A DNA stretch of 64,000 bases. It comes from Apostichopus japonicus. Taxonomy: Eukaryota; Echinodermata; Holothuroidea; Aspidochirotida; Stichopodidae. A model generated the notes under the pieces. It did not search any database. It saw only the letters and a program-made list of their open reading frames with translations, and was not told the DNA's origin. Location of the stretch: the NCBI RefSeq assembly GCF_037975245.1, contig NC_092573.1, positions 13,910,001-13,974,000 on the forward strand, written 5' to 3'. Shown piece after piece: positions 24,205 through 37,680 of the stretch (positions are counted from its first letter, which is position 1; each line of letters starts with the position of its first letter). Both the position numbers and the translations under genes were made by a program.

Positions 24205-25035
24205 TCATTTAGAGAAGCTGCTAAACCGGAAATACCTAGCGACAGCCAATCAAGACTGACATTTTCAAACGGTCTTGAAAATTGAAAAAGTACGATGAAT
24301 AAAATCCTGTTTAATATTTAGGGAGTTGAAAAATACATGACAATTTAATTTGAATACATATATTAGTAAGTTTTGTGATGTACTGTACAGTACGCTTCCA
24401 CCAGAATATCTTGTACTGTATGCACATCCTTCTTGGGTTTAAAAGCTCATAGCAGATTTTTCCTCAGAGCTATTCAATGTTTACGTTACTGTAGTTTGAA
24501 ACCACTGAACAGATCCCTAACCCTTGTAGCTCGTGTATAGAGCAAATACCCAGAGTCTTCAAAATCCCATTAGGGACAATGTGCATTAGGATTATTTCCT
24601 GTGTCAGCTTTTTCTTAAAAGTTTTAGTAAATTGGGAAGGTTACAAAGTACCTAACGTGCATGCTTATTCACAAATGTTAAATGTCTTTTTAGGAAAAGT
24701 TTTCTCTTACATGTATGCGAAATTGTACAGGCCGAATTAGGGTTTTATGGAAACCAGTGAACAGTTGACAGAAAATAAAAAACACTGTAAGCCTTTTAGC
24801 TCAATTTGTAGAGCAAATACCCAGAGCCTACAAATGTCCCACAGTGGGCACAACACTTAAAGTCTCAGTACGTGTTTGCCAAATTTAAGCTTCGGCCTTT
24901 CTAGCTTACTACACTAAAAGTTCAGTGAAAATGACACTGTTCTATGCAAATTTCATTTCATTATTCATTATTTTATTGAGTTATCTGTCGTTAAAAATGT
25001 TGAGCTGAATAAAATTCGCCAGATTTTATTAACAT
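24205..25035. other. Noncoding interval with two tRNA-like segments
   Basis: No credible ORF. Two segments about 270 bp apart (24,527-24,568 and 24,797-24,840) share TAGCTC...TAGAGCAAATACCCAGAG, which resembles the D-arm/A-box of a tRNA. The first is followed by TCTTCAAAATCCC, resembling a B-box, but box spacing is about 13 nt too short for a real tRNA. Decayed tRNA-derived SINEs are possible. Confidence 0.35.
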
Positions 25036-25206
25036 TAAGCCTAACAGTAGTAAACAAAAACGAGAGGTTTGGTTGGCGCATTGATAGGGACTTGTTACAA
25101 GTCCCTAGAATAGATTCTACAAACTTCAATCAAAATTTGCAATCCCTGCCCAACAGATCATGCGCCAATCAAACCTCTCGTTTTTGTTTACGACTGTTAG
25201 GCTTAG
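25036..25206. repeat. Long inverted repeat / hairpin element, about 171 bp
   Basis: The left arm (25,036-25,083) contains AACAAAAACGAGAGGTTTGG, and the right arm (25,158-25,206) is its complement with few mismatches over about 46 bp. The loop is about 74 nt and contains the palindrome AGGGACTTGTTACAAGTCCC. Either a palindromic MITE or a hairpin-RNA source. Confidence 0.8.
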
Positions 25207-27785
25207 GCTTACTATCACTTTCGTGGCTAACCTGTCTTAGGTCCCCACTCTTGTTTCTTTCTGTAGTTTGCAAAATTGTGTCATTTCCTTCCATTGCAAT
25301 GATTAAACAGGTTTTTTCAGATGTTTCCTTCATGGAATTTTAAAAAGTGGATGATACGAGTATAGTGACCGTTAAAATCTTGGTCTGGCTGCATATGTAG
25401 AGTATTTTGTTTACATTTGTGTAATTGAACATGGTGAAATGGGCGGTCGCAGTGATTTTACGGCAAATTTTTCGTGCAATGAGGGCAACAGAAAATAAAT
25501 TTCTTTCTTTTAACTGCAACAGCTTTTCTCCATTAAACCCACCTGGCCAGAGTGCATTTAGAATAAGAAACATTGAATCTACTTCGGCAGTTTGTTTTAC
25601 GAAATTCATCAGCAAACAAGTATTGAGACTTTAATCCATGTGACCCACAAAACCCCACAGACTGTGGACATGTGTTTATTGTGGTCACAGTGCATTTATA
25701 TACAACTCTGAGCTGGTCACCACCTGACTGACATTCCTCAGAAATACTCAATTTTAATGCTGTTTTTTTGCTCTTTCCTATCATTGCAAATGGGCATATA
25801 ATTATGTCATACATGTCACAAATTTGGGTTAATAGAAAATTTTATCTGAAGATTAAGTTTTACAACTTCACAAAAAGAAAAAGGAATTTCTAATAAATCT
25901 AATTTCAGGCCTGGCATAAACAGTAAGATCTCAGAAAAGACATGTATAGTTTGTATACAGTATGTGAGCTGATTTGGTTAATTGTGGTCGCAATGCATTA
26001 TTCCAATGCTGTTTCTTCCAAATCTGTGAGGGTCACTTGGGAAATTTTAGAATACTGGTTGATTTGACAAAGATTGACCCAATATGTAGAGTTGTAACAC
26101 TGTACTTTACACATTGACTGAGCTGTAACACTGTACACTACTATTTATGCATTGACAAATTCCCAGGAGAAATTTTGTAAATTATATTAAGTTTGGTCAA
26201 TCCAAAGATGTCCATGTACACAAACTGATATATGCATGTGTTTACACACAGAACTGTTTGCACAGTATATAATTATAGTCGCTTGGGACTGTTAAGTACG
26301 GTGCTGTGGTCAATCTGAAAATGTATTCCATATGCCGCACGTACTTCAGCAATGCAACTCAGTGTGATTTCAAGTCATGGAAAAGACTTGGGTACAGAAT
26401 ATATATAAATAAATAATATAGACAAATATAAACATGGTTTGCAATCGGAATGTACTTGTAGTTCACAGTAAGTTGGAGTTTACAAGAGATTTATGACCGG
26501 ATAGTCCGAGGCAACAAATGTGACCTGGTGAAAATGTTGTCAGAATTGTGATATTGTGGGATTAAATAAATCTGTATTCCATCAAATTGATCAGCAAGAT
26601 TTCGTTGAATGCAAAGAGCTGTAGAATGATTCCTTCAGTTTGATCAATTATGTACAGTCATATTTTGAATAATGGTTCATTCAGAGTCGTTCGATTGTCA
26701 AGTCCTAGAGGTTAAAGTTAAAGAAATGTTACAGTACATGTTAAAGCTCCATACACACATACACAAAACAAAATGCTTTGCACTAGAGCTCCAAAAGCAT
26801 GAAGTGTGCAATTAAATAAACCATTCCATCGTAAATATAAATTAATTTATAAATGCTAGATGCTAGAATGCTAGAACAAGTAGGATTTACATGTTTACCT
26901 AGATTAATTCTGCTGTTTGTATACAATACAACCCAATGCTTTCTGATAAGATGAGCTACATGTACCCAACCTTCCTCTGATTTTTTACATAAATTATACA
27001 CCTGAGCTTCTTCTGTTTGTCTGTACAGACAAGGTGTCAAATCTATGCAAGTGAACAAATCACTTTATCACGCTGCAGTTTCCGCCCACTGTAACACTAT
27101 CATCCTGATGATGGGCATGTTTACTACACACTTCATCTCTGTACAAGTAAATTCTAAATGTCAGTCTACTGTTTTATCGTCCTAGATGGGAACATTGTTT
27201 ATATGATCATACTGTGTAGATCTTTGTATTAGATATATGTGTGTACATACTGTACATGTATGGCATATATATGCTGCTGTTGCTGCTATTGTATAATGTG
27301 CAAGCTCTCTGATATATCTTGCAATGTGACATGTAACCCATAAGGCAGATTATTTCCTTTTCCTTGTTTTGAAAAAGCATGTGTTGCTTCCTGCTTGGAG
27401 TAAATATTTTATCAGGATGACAACTTGTGGTTGTCATATTGCCCGCTCATATTTTGTGTGACTGAAACACTACAGTGGACCGTTCTGCTATATGGTTCAT
27501 TTCAGTGCATAAGAATGTGCAAAGGTAATACCTACAGTATATACCAAATCACCATCAATCGTGTACTGCTGGTGTGGTCATAATGTAAAAACAGATGTGT
27601 ACCTGTAGTGTTAGATCTTCAGTAGCAAATAATGGCCGAAATCAATTTGATCTCTCATCAAAGAATCAATGAGAATTAGTCCTAGACCTAAGTCGTTCTA
27701 ATATTGAAAGGATAAAAGTTGCCCTCCTCACAGAATCTCATATAACTACTCTCTAGTTCTACTCTGTCCAGTCTAGAGCAACAAC
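25207..27785. other. AT-rich interval, nothing recognised
   Basis: Only short open frames with no motifs. Frequent TACTGTA/TACAGTA words and scattered AT-rich microsatellite-like stretches. Confidence 0.4.
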
Positions 27786-28125
27786 AGGCACATAGCTAGA
27801 GGTGCAACAACAGGTACAGTACATAGCTAGAGGTGCAACAACAGGTACATAGCTAGAGGTGCAACAACAGGTACATAGCTAGAGGTGCAACAACAGGCAC
27901 ATAGCTAGAGGTGCAACAACAGGTACATAGCTAGAGGTGCAACAACAGGCACATAGCTAGAGGTGCAACAACAGGTACAGTACATAGCTAGAGGTGCAAC
28001 AACAGGTACATAGCTAGAGGTGCAACAACAGGTACATAGCTAGAGGTGCAACAACAGGCACATAGCTAGAGGTGCAACAACAGGTACATAGCTAGAGGTG
28101 CAACAACATGTACATAGCTAGAGGA
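27786..28125. repeat. 26-bp minisatellite, about 13 copies
   Basis: The unit is ACATAGCTAGAGGTGCAACA plus ACAGGT. Thirteen AGCTAGAGG cores were counted; some units carry a 5-bp insertion (TACAGTACATAG). Copies are nearly identical. Not CRISPR: there are no unique spacers and the host is eukaryotic. Confidence 0.92.
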
Positions 28126-28134
28126 TACAGCTCA

Positions 28135-31100
28135 ATTGCTCAGTCACTGGTTCCAATCTACCCACAAATTTCTTTGCTCTTTTCCATTGTCTATAATTCT
28201 CTCCTGGGAGTCAGTTTTCCATTGTCCATTAACTTATTTAATATGAAGTTCTGTTTTTTAGTTAAGATGCATTCCAATAATTATTAATACTGTACATTTG
28301 CTATGATGACCATTGGGAGGAAATGGTATAGTCACCTGAATTAGTGCAGCAATTAATTAACCCGCCTCATATTCGTTCATGCAGATATTAATTGCTAGTG
28401 AATGGTGATCCAATTTAGTATTTTGAAACGGAATTTGGAGCTCGGGTTTTGTTTTGATTACAGTTGTGAAGAGAAGCACTTCCTTGTTTTAACAGTCTGT
28501 TCCATGTCTCACCTGTGTACATACATTAAAACCTAGATGCAGCATACATGTTATCATGGCTTTAGTTGCACAAAAAACTAAGGAGTATACTACTGCTCAA
28601 TTAAATGTAACTACCCTTATTACACTGTAAGTTAACTTAACACTGTTTCTAAAATTTCAAAACCACTTAAAATAAAGGTCACAACTACTGACACAACTAC
28701 TGTATAGTCAAAAGTGCTGACATGAGAGTCTCGGTATGTACTGTACGCCTACCTACTATTCTTGTACATGTATACTGAACATCAAAGTCAAGCTCACCTT
28801 TTGTTGTGTGTCATTGAGAAGAAGACATAAAATGCTGTAAATGTATGTATTCTGCTTACAGTCCAACTCTCCCACACAGTTCTTGAGCCTGTCTACTGTA
28901 CATAGCAATCTTATTGTATTGTAAGACCTGTGGTATCCTTATTGGTACATTCTCATTGATTCAGTGTATAGTAGGTGTTGATGTACTGTACACAATACTG
29001 TAGTGTAACTTTCTCATGGAATTTATCCTTCTAATATTCAGTTCTAGTCTCTCGTCATTCATCCATGGATAGTTTACTAGGGAAAGAGATGAAAGGTAGC
29101 AATTTAATAGTAGTCTTGACTTAGAACTATCACAAAACCCAGTATCCTGAAATGTCACCAGTGTTAATTGTTCTTAAATATGAGCTAGTTAATCAAAAAA
29201 TGGTCGCTCATGCTGGAAATTGTGCAAGAATTTTACTGCTGCCACTCCAAAGCATTTTTGTCCTCACTGAGACCCTTTCATTGTCTGATTGAACAATCCT
29301 TAATGTCTGTATTATAATAATAATATTAAAGAACTGTACAATAATAAAGACAGAACCTGTAGGACATTGCAAATTTTTAGTAATTATTAGTAACTGTAAT
29401 CTAGGACCGGTTTAAATTACACTTTGACCTTTAACCTTAGAACTAACAAGTCTTAGTACTTAGAAGACTTGTTATTCCCAGATGTAACGTCACATTTTCA
29501 CATCTACTGTAAAAGTACAACTTACTTTTGTGGATATTCTTGTCTGTTTATTGGGAATATATACATATACATACAGCACTCCTTCCTTCCTGACTGAATG
29601 GTGGATTATGCAGGAAGCCCTGGTGATCTATTCACATCCCAAGATGTGATGATAGAATTATGAACAAAAGGAAAAGAATTAAGAGAATAAAGGGAGAATA
29701 GCTTAGGACAGGAAACTATTCATTTGTGGAGTTGAGCTCATTTTACCCACAGCATTGCAGCACACAGCTGTGTAATCTGCAGATAAACATTCTGGACACT
29801 AATAGTCCTGGTTGTGGTTTGGAAGAAGGTTTATTTACAGTACCAGTAAATTGTATCTGAGGACCAAGAATAAACAATTGGCAATATAATTTATGCCACA
29901 TGTTGTTTTGTTGTTCAGCTCTATTTGTACCCCATTCCCTTCCTTCCATCCTCTCCATCTCCCCCTCAAGAGGTTGGGAAATTGTTGAGAGAACATTCAA
30001 AACTGACCACAAAAAAAAAAAAAAAAACAGCTGAAAGTTAATAAAAGGAAATGGTTAACCATGTTGTTGATAGGCATAGTCTGCTGTACATAATGTAGTT
30101 TATAATTTTCGTGTAGGTATGCTGGAAAATGAAACAGTATGCATTCAAATTTTCTAATATATGTAGAGCAAAAGATCACCTGAATAAGTGATGGAATAAG
30201 GTTCAAGTTTGAATTGATAGTGAAAGATACATTAGGTGATGATGGTCTGTGAGCACTATCCATAAAACTGTCTCACAGTAAAAAAAAGGATTTATTATGA
30301 TACATTATTATGCTGGAGGAGTGAATAAACATTGTGCTGTATACCCACAATGCATGTTTTAACCATTAAGTATGAGGCTGATGATTTCAGCCAACCGTGT
30401 TGTCATAAAACGTGTGGCTGTAGCGTCATCATGCATGCAGATCTATACATGTACATGTTGCAAAGTGATGTAGAGAGTGCTGTACATATGTGATGTATGA
30501 TGTTGTTGATTAGTATGTTCTTCTGCGATAACAGGATGGTTAAATAAGATCGGTGCAGCGTGCATTTAACACAGATTTGTATGGTATTTTTCTTAAAACA
30601 TTAACAGTTTAATTTCAATAACAACATCCTTGTCTTATAATCCTTAAAAGCCAACTGTAGAAAAAGAAATTGAGGTACTGTACTGACTTTTATCCAGGTA
30701 CTTTTGTACATAATGGAAGCATTGCTTTAACAATATATATATTGATTTGATTCTTAGAGCTTTGAACATGTTTGTCTGGATGAAATGAACAACAACAGCA
30801 AAGAAAACAGTTTGTTGTATTTACAGTGATTAAATATTGATTTAATATATAAGAAAATTTCGAGTGTGTGAAGTTATGGAGGTGTGGACATATAGATGAC
30901 ATCATATAATGTAAACACTATAGGGTGTGAATGCGGTATAAAAGCTTCAATAAATTGACATGTACTAGGGTTCAAATTAAAATGAGTGGTAACATGGATG
31001 TTTAAAAGGGGGAGCTCCCCAGATAATTGATGTAAAATTTGGCCGATTTTAAGATTTGGGGGAGGAGTTTCAATTTTTATTGGGGGGGGGTGGGGCCGGG

Positions 31101-31976
31101 GCTGGGATATCTTGAAGCGAGAGATAGAATACTGTACAAAAGACAAATCTGTACAACCTGAACAGCTTACATGCAAAATATTAACAGACGGAAACTGTTA
31201 TAAAAAAACGGCTGTAAAAAAACCCCTCCTTAAGGAAAACAAGGATACTTTTTCTGACTGTGACGCTTGGTAAACACTTCAGTATCCAAGATTTGGAAAA
31301 ACTTAACATCCTTGGTTACAGTTCCTACAACAAGTAAAGAGAAAGAGATGGATTTGATGGGAGTTGCAGCTTTCTTCATGATTTCTAACGCCTATTAGAG
31401 TGATTAGGCCAATGTTGTTCCTAGGTGTCCATAGACCTTTAAATACAGTAGAACTGTAAGTGTCATGCTTTAATATGTTTATTTAATAAAGGGAAGAGAT
31501 TCTTATGTAATTTGACCTTTAAATACAACTTTAACTGTCATTTGTCATTTTGAGCACATCCCTGGAAATCCTTATACATGTGTAGAAATTGGACATTTAC
31601 TGTTCACGACACAGACCAGATGATTGGTACAAATTATCATCCAGATGTTACAATATGCTTTATAACCAGAGGTTATTTACTCAAGTTGACTCTGGCAGTA
31701 CTCAAGAAGCAGTCATCCTCAACAATATTCTGTAATTACCTTACAAGCTTAAGGCAATTTCATTTGTCCACCGCTTTCTGTTGACTCTACAAACACGAAG
31801 CATTGCGCACTATAGATACTGTACTGATATAGGACAGGTTGTGCAATAATGCTGGCACGAATCAGCGATGTGCTCAGGAATATTTGAGTTCCGGGCGAGT
31901 TTGTGTGGTAGTGTGATCCACATCCGGTGGGAGTAGTCTAAGGGTGAGGGTGTCCCCCTCCCCTTTGGAAAAAGCA
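28135..31976. other. AT-rich interval, nothing recognised
   Basis: No supportable gene. Small features: a 10-bp palindrome AACAAGTCTT/AAGACTTGTT at about 29,446-29,474, an A17 run at about 30,010, and a G-rich stretch at about 31,060-31,105. The last 70 bp before the minisatellite (TCTAAGGGTGAGGGTGTCCC) looks like a degenerate transposon end. Confidence 0.4.
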
Positions 31977-32795
31977 GTACTACAACTAGTAAAGCAGTAC
32001 TTCAAGCAGTACTACAACCAGTACAGCCATACTACAACCAGTACAGCCATACTACAACCAGTACTACAACCAGTATAGCCGTACTACAACCATTACAGCC
32101 ATACTACAACCAGTACTAAAACCAGTACTACAACCAGTATAGCCGTACTACAACCAGTACAGCCCTACTACAACCAGTACAGCCCTACTACAACCAGTAT
32201 AGCCCTACTACAACCAGTACAGCCCCACTACAACCAGTATAGCCCCAATACAACCAGTATAGCCCCACTACAACCAGTATAGCCCTACTACAACCAGTAC
32301 AGCCCTACTACAACCAGTATAGCCCTACTACAACCAGTACAGCCCTCCTACAACCAGTATAGCCCCACTACAACCAGTATAACCCTACGACAACCAGTAT
32401 AGCTGTACTACTGTACAACCAGTTTAGCCGTACTACAACCAGTATAGCCCCACTACAACCAGTATAACCCTACTACAACCAGTATAGCTGTACTACTGTA
32501 CAACCAGTATAGCCCTACTACAACCAGTATAGCCCTACTACAACCAGTACAGCCCTACTACAACAAGTATAGCCCCACTACAACCAGTATAACCCTACTA
32601 CAACATGTATACTGTAGCTGTACTACTGTACAACCAGTATAGCCGTACTACAACCAGTATAGCCCCACTACAACCAGTATAACCCTACTACAACCAGTAT
32701 AGCTGTCCTACTGTACAACCAGTATAGCCGTACTACAACCAGTACTACAACCAGTACGTCAACCAGTACGTCAATCAGTATAGCCGTACTACAAG
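31977..32795. repeat. 20-bp minisatellite, about 40 copies
   Basis: The basic unit is TACTACAACCAGTATAGCCC with variants ending CCGT, CCCC or CTGTACTG. Some higher-order units insert ACTGTACAACCAG. Length about 0.8 kb. Noncoding and strand-asymmetric (C-rich on the plus strand). Confidence 0.92.
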
Positions 32796-35347
32796 TAAAG
32801 CTGAGCACTACACATGATTTTTGAGAAAGTTGACAAACATTAAAGTTAAACTAAAAAGTTTTGAACTTTCAAGTATTAGGATACTCTGTACTAATTCAAC
32901 CTAGATAAGTGAGATGTACATTGGATTAGCCAACTTACTACCAACATTAGAAGTCCATTATGAGTTTCTCACCTTCCCATGTTGCTCTGGAAATATAAAG
33001 TTAAAGTCATTTCCTCCATAAAATCTTCTGTTCTTCTCAGTTGAAGTTTTCTCTGCATGATCTCTTAATGCTGCACTGAAAATGCCGAAATCTTAAAGGA
33101 CTCAGATGATCTCCGAAATCCACTCTAGGATGAAAAGTATATCTTGAAACTTTAGAAGCAATTGCTGGTGCCAGAGTGTGCTGCGTTGTACAGATATATT
33201 CAGTATATGTACAAACATGGTTATGATTTAACACTGTAAGGTATATATGGTATTAAGTTACTTGTTACAGGATACTCATATCATATCGAAAGGAACACTT
33301 TAGTAGGATGTGACCCTTTTCAAAACAGGACAAGACTTCTTTGTTTACAATACTGTATACAATTACACCAACATTAATCTGTATACATGTTATGTTTAGG
33401 ACTGGGTTCATTCACTTCGTGCTGGCTGTACGGTATATCGCAGCACATTCAGATTTCAATGATGCTGCACTCACTAGACTTGCTCTAAGTACACAGGTAT
33501 TCACATATATACCGTAGTACTATGGAAACTTGGATACAAATTTCTAAAGCTAAACAGCATTGGAAAGTTCCACTCAGTTGTTTTCTATTCTGAAGGATCG
33601 TATAATTACAAGCGTTACTGTATAGTACTCTGTCCAAAACTATGGGACAATATTTACAGTATAGATGTTCAACCTTTTTTTTTAAATAATCTTAGTTCTG
33701 GTTGTGAAGATGACATAAATGATGTTTGCGGTTATGGATGAGGAATACCCTGGATGTGGTTTACTTTATACTGGAGGGAAATGAAATTGGAAAATAATGA
33801 GTGTCTTTGTCTCTGCTTTAATTAATGTCAGTTGAAACTTTTATTATGAGTTTTGTTTGCTCTTGTCAGATTTTGCTTTGCTAAAGAGCAGAACTTAAAA
33901 CCCCCAAAGGTTTTAATGCCTCATGATAGCTCAAATATGTGTTATCCGATATTGCTCAATTTCATAATGAGGAGTTGTGGTACATGAATGGGGTGGGTTA
34001 GCTTCTTCCTCCTTATCATTCTCTCATAGTGATTACTGCGAAGCTCAATTTACAACAGGAAGTAAGGTCTTGGCCAATACTTCTCAAGTAACAAATTTCT
34101 TTTCCTTCAGAATCGAAAGAATTTTCAGCTATTTTGTGGTTACATAGTGAATCTAGCAAGGATATATACATGCACAAAAGCACAATTTCTCCAAGATTCA
34201 GGAAAGTGCACACAGCAGCTGTAGTAATTTAGTAACAAGATGAATGGGTAATTACAATTTGGTCAGCATTGTTACCTTTGAAACTGTGTTGAAGTGCCAT
34301 TAAAAAGGAGGCGATTGTGAAAGTGATTTGCTAGTGTCTTCGTAGAAGACTGGCTGGCCTGTGAACCCCGTACAGTACAGTATGACTTGAGAGAAGCAGG
34401 CAAAGAAGTCAGTGATTTACCTACAGTGCAGTGCTTGTGTATCGTAATAGGATAGAAAGCACACAGAGCTGGATACATTGTAAAAACAGTATGTCTGGAG
34501 AGAAAGCTATCAAGCTGCTCAAACTTGGTTTAAGGTGAGAAGAGCTTGCAGATTATGGTAATGTTTACACAGTTTCTATTGGTATAAAAGATAAGTTCAG
34601 TACTGTATGTACAGTATATCATCCTTCATGTTAGTTACATCAACATAGTAGTACAACCACATTTCCTTCTGGAAAACACCCATTGCTATGTTTAATCTTT
34701 TACTAAAAAGTGTGAAAAGAAAGTGAAATTGATATATAAGTGCAGTATGTGATATGTGGCTGTTCATGTCATGTTCCTAATTATCATCATTAGCTTTGTA
34801 TAGAAGATATTTGTGATGAATGACTCAGGGAGTACAGTATAGTGCTGAAAGTCGACTCTTTCTTTGGTAGTCGATTAATCGCATTGCTCTGCTTACAATT
34901 ACTGACAAGCAAAGGCATGAATCTTACCGGAGCAGGTGCTAGGGTAGCATTGTGAGAACCTGTATACTTTTGCGTTATTTGCTGACAAACTGCTAATTAG
35001 TGTTGTTTTTGATAGCTTAGGCTATTTTTCAATTGCAGATTATGTGTAGTGCTAGCTTGTAGTCCAGTAATCGCAACTTAGGTTTTGAGCGTGATTAATC
35101 AAACTTCCAAAGTGTAGTGGCAGTTACTGGCGATTAATTGAATACCACTATCAGCACTAGAGTACAGTATCGAAGAACTTTCTGGTACATTCGTGCCCTT
35201 TCCCCTCCTCTCCTCCCCAGTCCCCCCTCCCACGACCCTTGCAGAGGTCATTGCCGTCCTCCCAGGAACCAGGGTGTCTTACAATCAATCAGGATCAGTC
35301 TATAATACTGCACTACTCATGTTTACTCTTTCTTACTCCTTGTGTAG
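32796..35347 (+). other. Region upstream of the first recognised Homer exon
   Basis: Homer genes usually have a small first coding exon ending ATGGG that joins the EVH1 exon. None could be placed with confidence here or further upstream, since the needed word is tiny. No other gene was recognised. Confidence 0.4.
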
Positions 35348-35504
35348 CGAACAACCGCTCTTCACTTCAAGAGCTCATGTCTTCCAGATTGACCCGGTCA
35401 GCAAGAAGAGCTGGCTCCCAGCCAGTAAACAGGCTGTGGCTGTGTCATTCTTCTTTGACAATACACGTAACAGTTTCAGGATCATTAGCGTGGATGGATC
35501 AAAG
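35348..35504 (+). CDS. Homer: Homer scaffold protein, EVH1 exon 1
   Basis: The exon follows acceptor TCCTTGTGTAG (AG at 35,346-35,347) and ends TCAAAG|GTAAAA. Its first base completes a split codon; then 52 codons give the N-terminal half of the Homer EVH1 domain, starting [16 protein letters not shown] and ending IISVDGSK. With the usual Met-Gly from an upstream exon, the tryptophan of KKSW falls at position 24, the residue that grips PPxxF-type ligands in vertebrate Homer. Homer links group I metabotropic glutamate receptors, IP3 and ryanodine receptors and Shank at postsynaptic and Ca2+-signalling sites. Similarity to vertebrate Homer is high enough that the family call is near certain; which vertebrate paralogue it matches best is not expected to matter, as invertebrates usually have one. 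Confidence 0.97.
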
Positions 35505-36211
35505 GTAAAAGACAACAACTTAAACTATTTAAGTTATAAATGTACAGTACTTGTTCTGACTGTGTTGGAAGGCAAGCTTGTTTGTTTTGATGTTAACAAG
35601 TTGTTACTTAAATGATAATTAAATTTTTATGTGGGCTAACTTTGCATAATTTTGCACACATTTCTTATATAGTTTTCATGTGACATATCCAAAAACATCT
35701 TATCTGATTAGTTGAAATTTCTCTCCGATATGACTGACAATTCACTTCAGTGATTTGTCTGTAATATTTATTGATGGTTCTTGTGTAATGTTAGCCTTAC
35801 AAATGAATACAAGGATTGTGTCTTGGAATCCATATGGGGTAGGCGTGACAGCTTTGAAGCATGACTTATGCTTGATACCAGTGACACAAACACTTGACAA
35901 CACTTGAAAACACTTGATGCAAAGTGACGCACAAGCAAAGGATACATATTGTATAAATACATAAATACAGTATCATTTTCAGATGAGTTAGAAGATAATT
36001 AGATATTTCCTGGTGTACGAGTTAGGCACCAGTGGTCAGGATCATGAAGTTACAACGTTACATATATATGAAAATAATGCTGCTGCTGAGTGATGTGAAC
36101 AGGCCAATAGTTTTGACATGTTCAAGCCTAAATTTTACTTCTAACTTGGTATGTTCCATACGTTCCAGTTACTTACATTCATGAATGTTTTGATTTTCTT
36201 TCATTACTCAG
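35505..36211 (+). other. Homer intron
   Basis: The intron is bounded by GT at 35,505 and AG at 36,210-36,211, after a pyrimidine-rich tract. AT-rich, without recognisable elements. Confidence 0.9.
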
Positions 36212-36343
36212 GCTATCATTAATAGCATCATTACTACCAACATGATGTTCACAAAGACATCCCAGAAGTTTGGTCAGTGGGCGGACAGCCGAGCCAACAC
36301 AGTTTACGGATTAGGGTTTGGCTCAGAGGCAGAGCTTAACAAG
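36212..36343 (+). CDS. Homer: Homer scaffold protein, EVH1 exon 2
   Basis: The 132-nt exon (44 codons, phase 0 at both ends) lies between TTCATTACTCAG and AACAAG|GTGAGA. It contains the strongly conserved [20 protein letters not shown] block and YGLGF. Counting from the inferred start, the glycine of GLGF is residue 89, where mutation is known to abolish ligand binding in vertebrate Homer. This is the second half of the EVH1 beta-sandwich. The phase joins directly to exon 3, in which the EVH1 C-terminal helix begins. No substitutions that would disable the ligand groove were seen. Confidence 0.97.
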
Positions 36344-36394
36344 GTGAGATTAAAGGTTAGGTTTAAGCTTGTAGACTGTTGTTACATGTATTTA

Positions 36395-36480
36395 TGCTTA
36401 CGTGTCTCCTCACAAAGTCAGCACTCTCACCGTGCAGCCCTCAATGACCAGACCCTGCTTTGAATGGTCTTTGAAGGAAG
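36395..36480 (+). mobile_element. Weak DIRS terminal-repeat relic
   Basis: CTTACGTGTCTCCTCACAA followed by ...CTCACCGTGC...CCCTCAATGACCAGACCC keeps the order of words in the left terminal repeat at 56,455-56,567, with many changes. Confidence 0.4.
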
Positions 36481-36599
36481 GACTTCCTCAGAAAGTCTCT
36501 GGTCCAGTTCTTTTTCACACTACAGTTAAGTAGGGTTAACAGCTTAGTAGTTTGTTCAAGAAGATAACTTAGTTTAGTTTAGTTTAGATTAGTAGAAAA

Positions 36600-37180
36600 A
36601 AGGATCAGGAGGAACACTCAAGTCCCCACCAAGGACCCTATAGGAGAGAAAAAAAACTGAGGACACAAAAAATCAGACCAGATGTCAATGCTCAAAGTGC
36701 TTGTCCAAAGCATTCTTAAACCCATTCGCACTACTTGCAAGTACAACTTTCTCAGGCAAACTGTTCCACTCATTCACAACCTATTAGAAAAAATGTTATG
36801 CCGAATATTAATCCTACTTTGGAGTTTAAGACAATGACTTTTGGTACAACTACTATTAGCAAACATGAAAAAGTCTGTGAAGGATAAATTATCAAAACCA
36901 TACACAATCTTGAAAACCTGAATCAAGACAACCACGTAACCTCCTAAGCTCCAGTGTGGTGAGATTCAACAGTTGTAACCGCCTATAATATGGAACACCC
37001 TTTAAGGAACTGATCATCCTAGTAGCCCTCCTGTGGACCTTTTCGAGTACTTCCTTATCCTTAGCAAATTTGGGTTCCAAGCCTGTACAGCATACTCCAG
37101 ATGAGGCCTAACCAACTGCTTATAAAGCCTAACTACTATGTCCTCTTTCAGAAACTTGGAAGATCAAAGGATTGACATTA
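36600..37180 (-). mobile_element. Non-LTR retrotransposon RT C-terminal relic
   Basis: Read on the minus strand, fragments give LEYAVQAWNP, then LEKVHRRATRMISSLKGVPY and LNLTTLELRRLRG, then a tail with a FFSNRLWM-like stretch and FKNAL-like ends. The order is that of CR1/L2-type LINE RT C-termini. Several frame breaks show that it is dead. Catalytic blocks are absent. Confidence 0.65.
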
Positions 37181-37680
37181 TGTAGGTCCCTCATAATTAA
37201 CTTTGTTGTCGTTTAGGAAGTGTCATCTGTTTTATGTTGTTAGATTGAAGGGACAATTATACCAATAGTATGTTAGCTTTAAAGCTAAGTTCTAAACTTT
37301 TTTTTTAAAGTTTAAATCCAGTCATACCTTAGTGTTGAATGGGTTCAAAGCAAAAAGTGAAAATAGGTAAGATTTCAAAATCTGATGTGGACACAGGAAG
37401 TGTGGTCACACTTTAATTAAATACGAATCTGATGTGCGTAACGAAAATTTGGTCATAATGTTTCTATCCTGTTTTGGAAAGAGAAAATGTTTGTCATTTC
37501 TTAATAACTATACAAAAGTGTTGTGGGTAGTGCAAATGTCATCATACAAATTGATGTGGGTTGGGAAAATTTGGTCATAGGTGTACTATGCAAATTTATT
37601 TTGGATAATGAACAATAGGTCATTCTTTAATCTAAAGAATTAACAGCACATCAGTTGCAGGGAATACAGTTGTGTAGCAG

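Noticed and set aside
27786-28125. CRISPR-like regular repeats
   Set aside because: The units are contiguous with no unique spacers, and the DNA is from an animal; it is a minisatellite. The same applies to 31,977-32,795 and 49,780-52,535.
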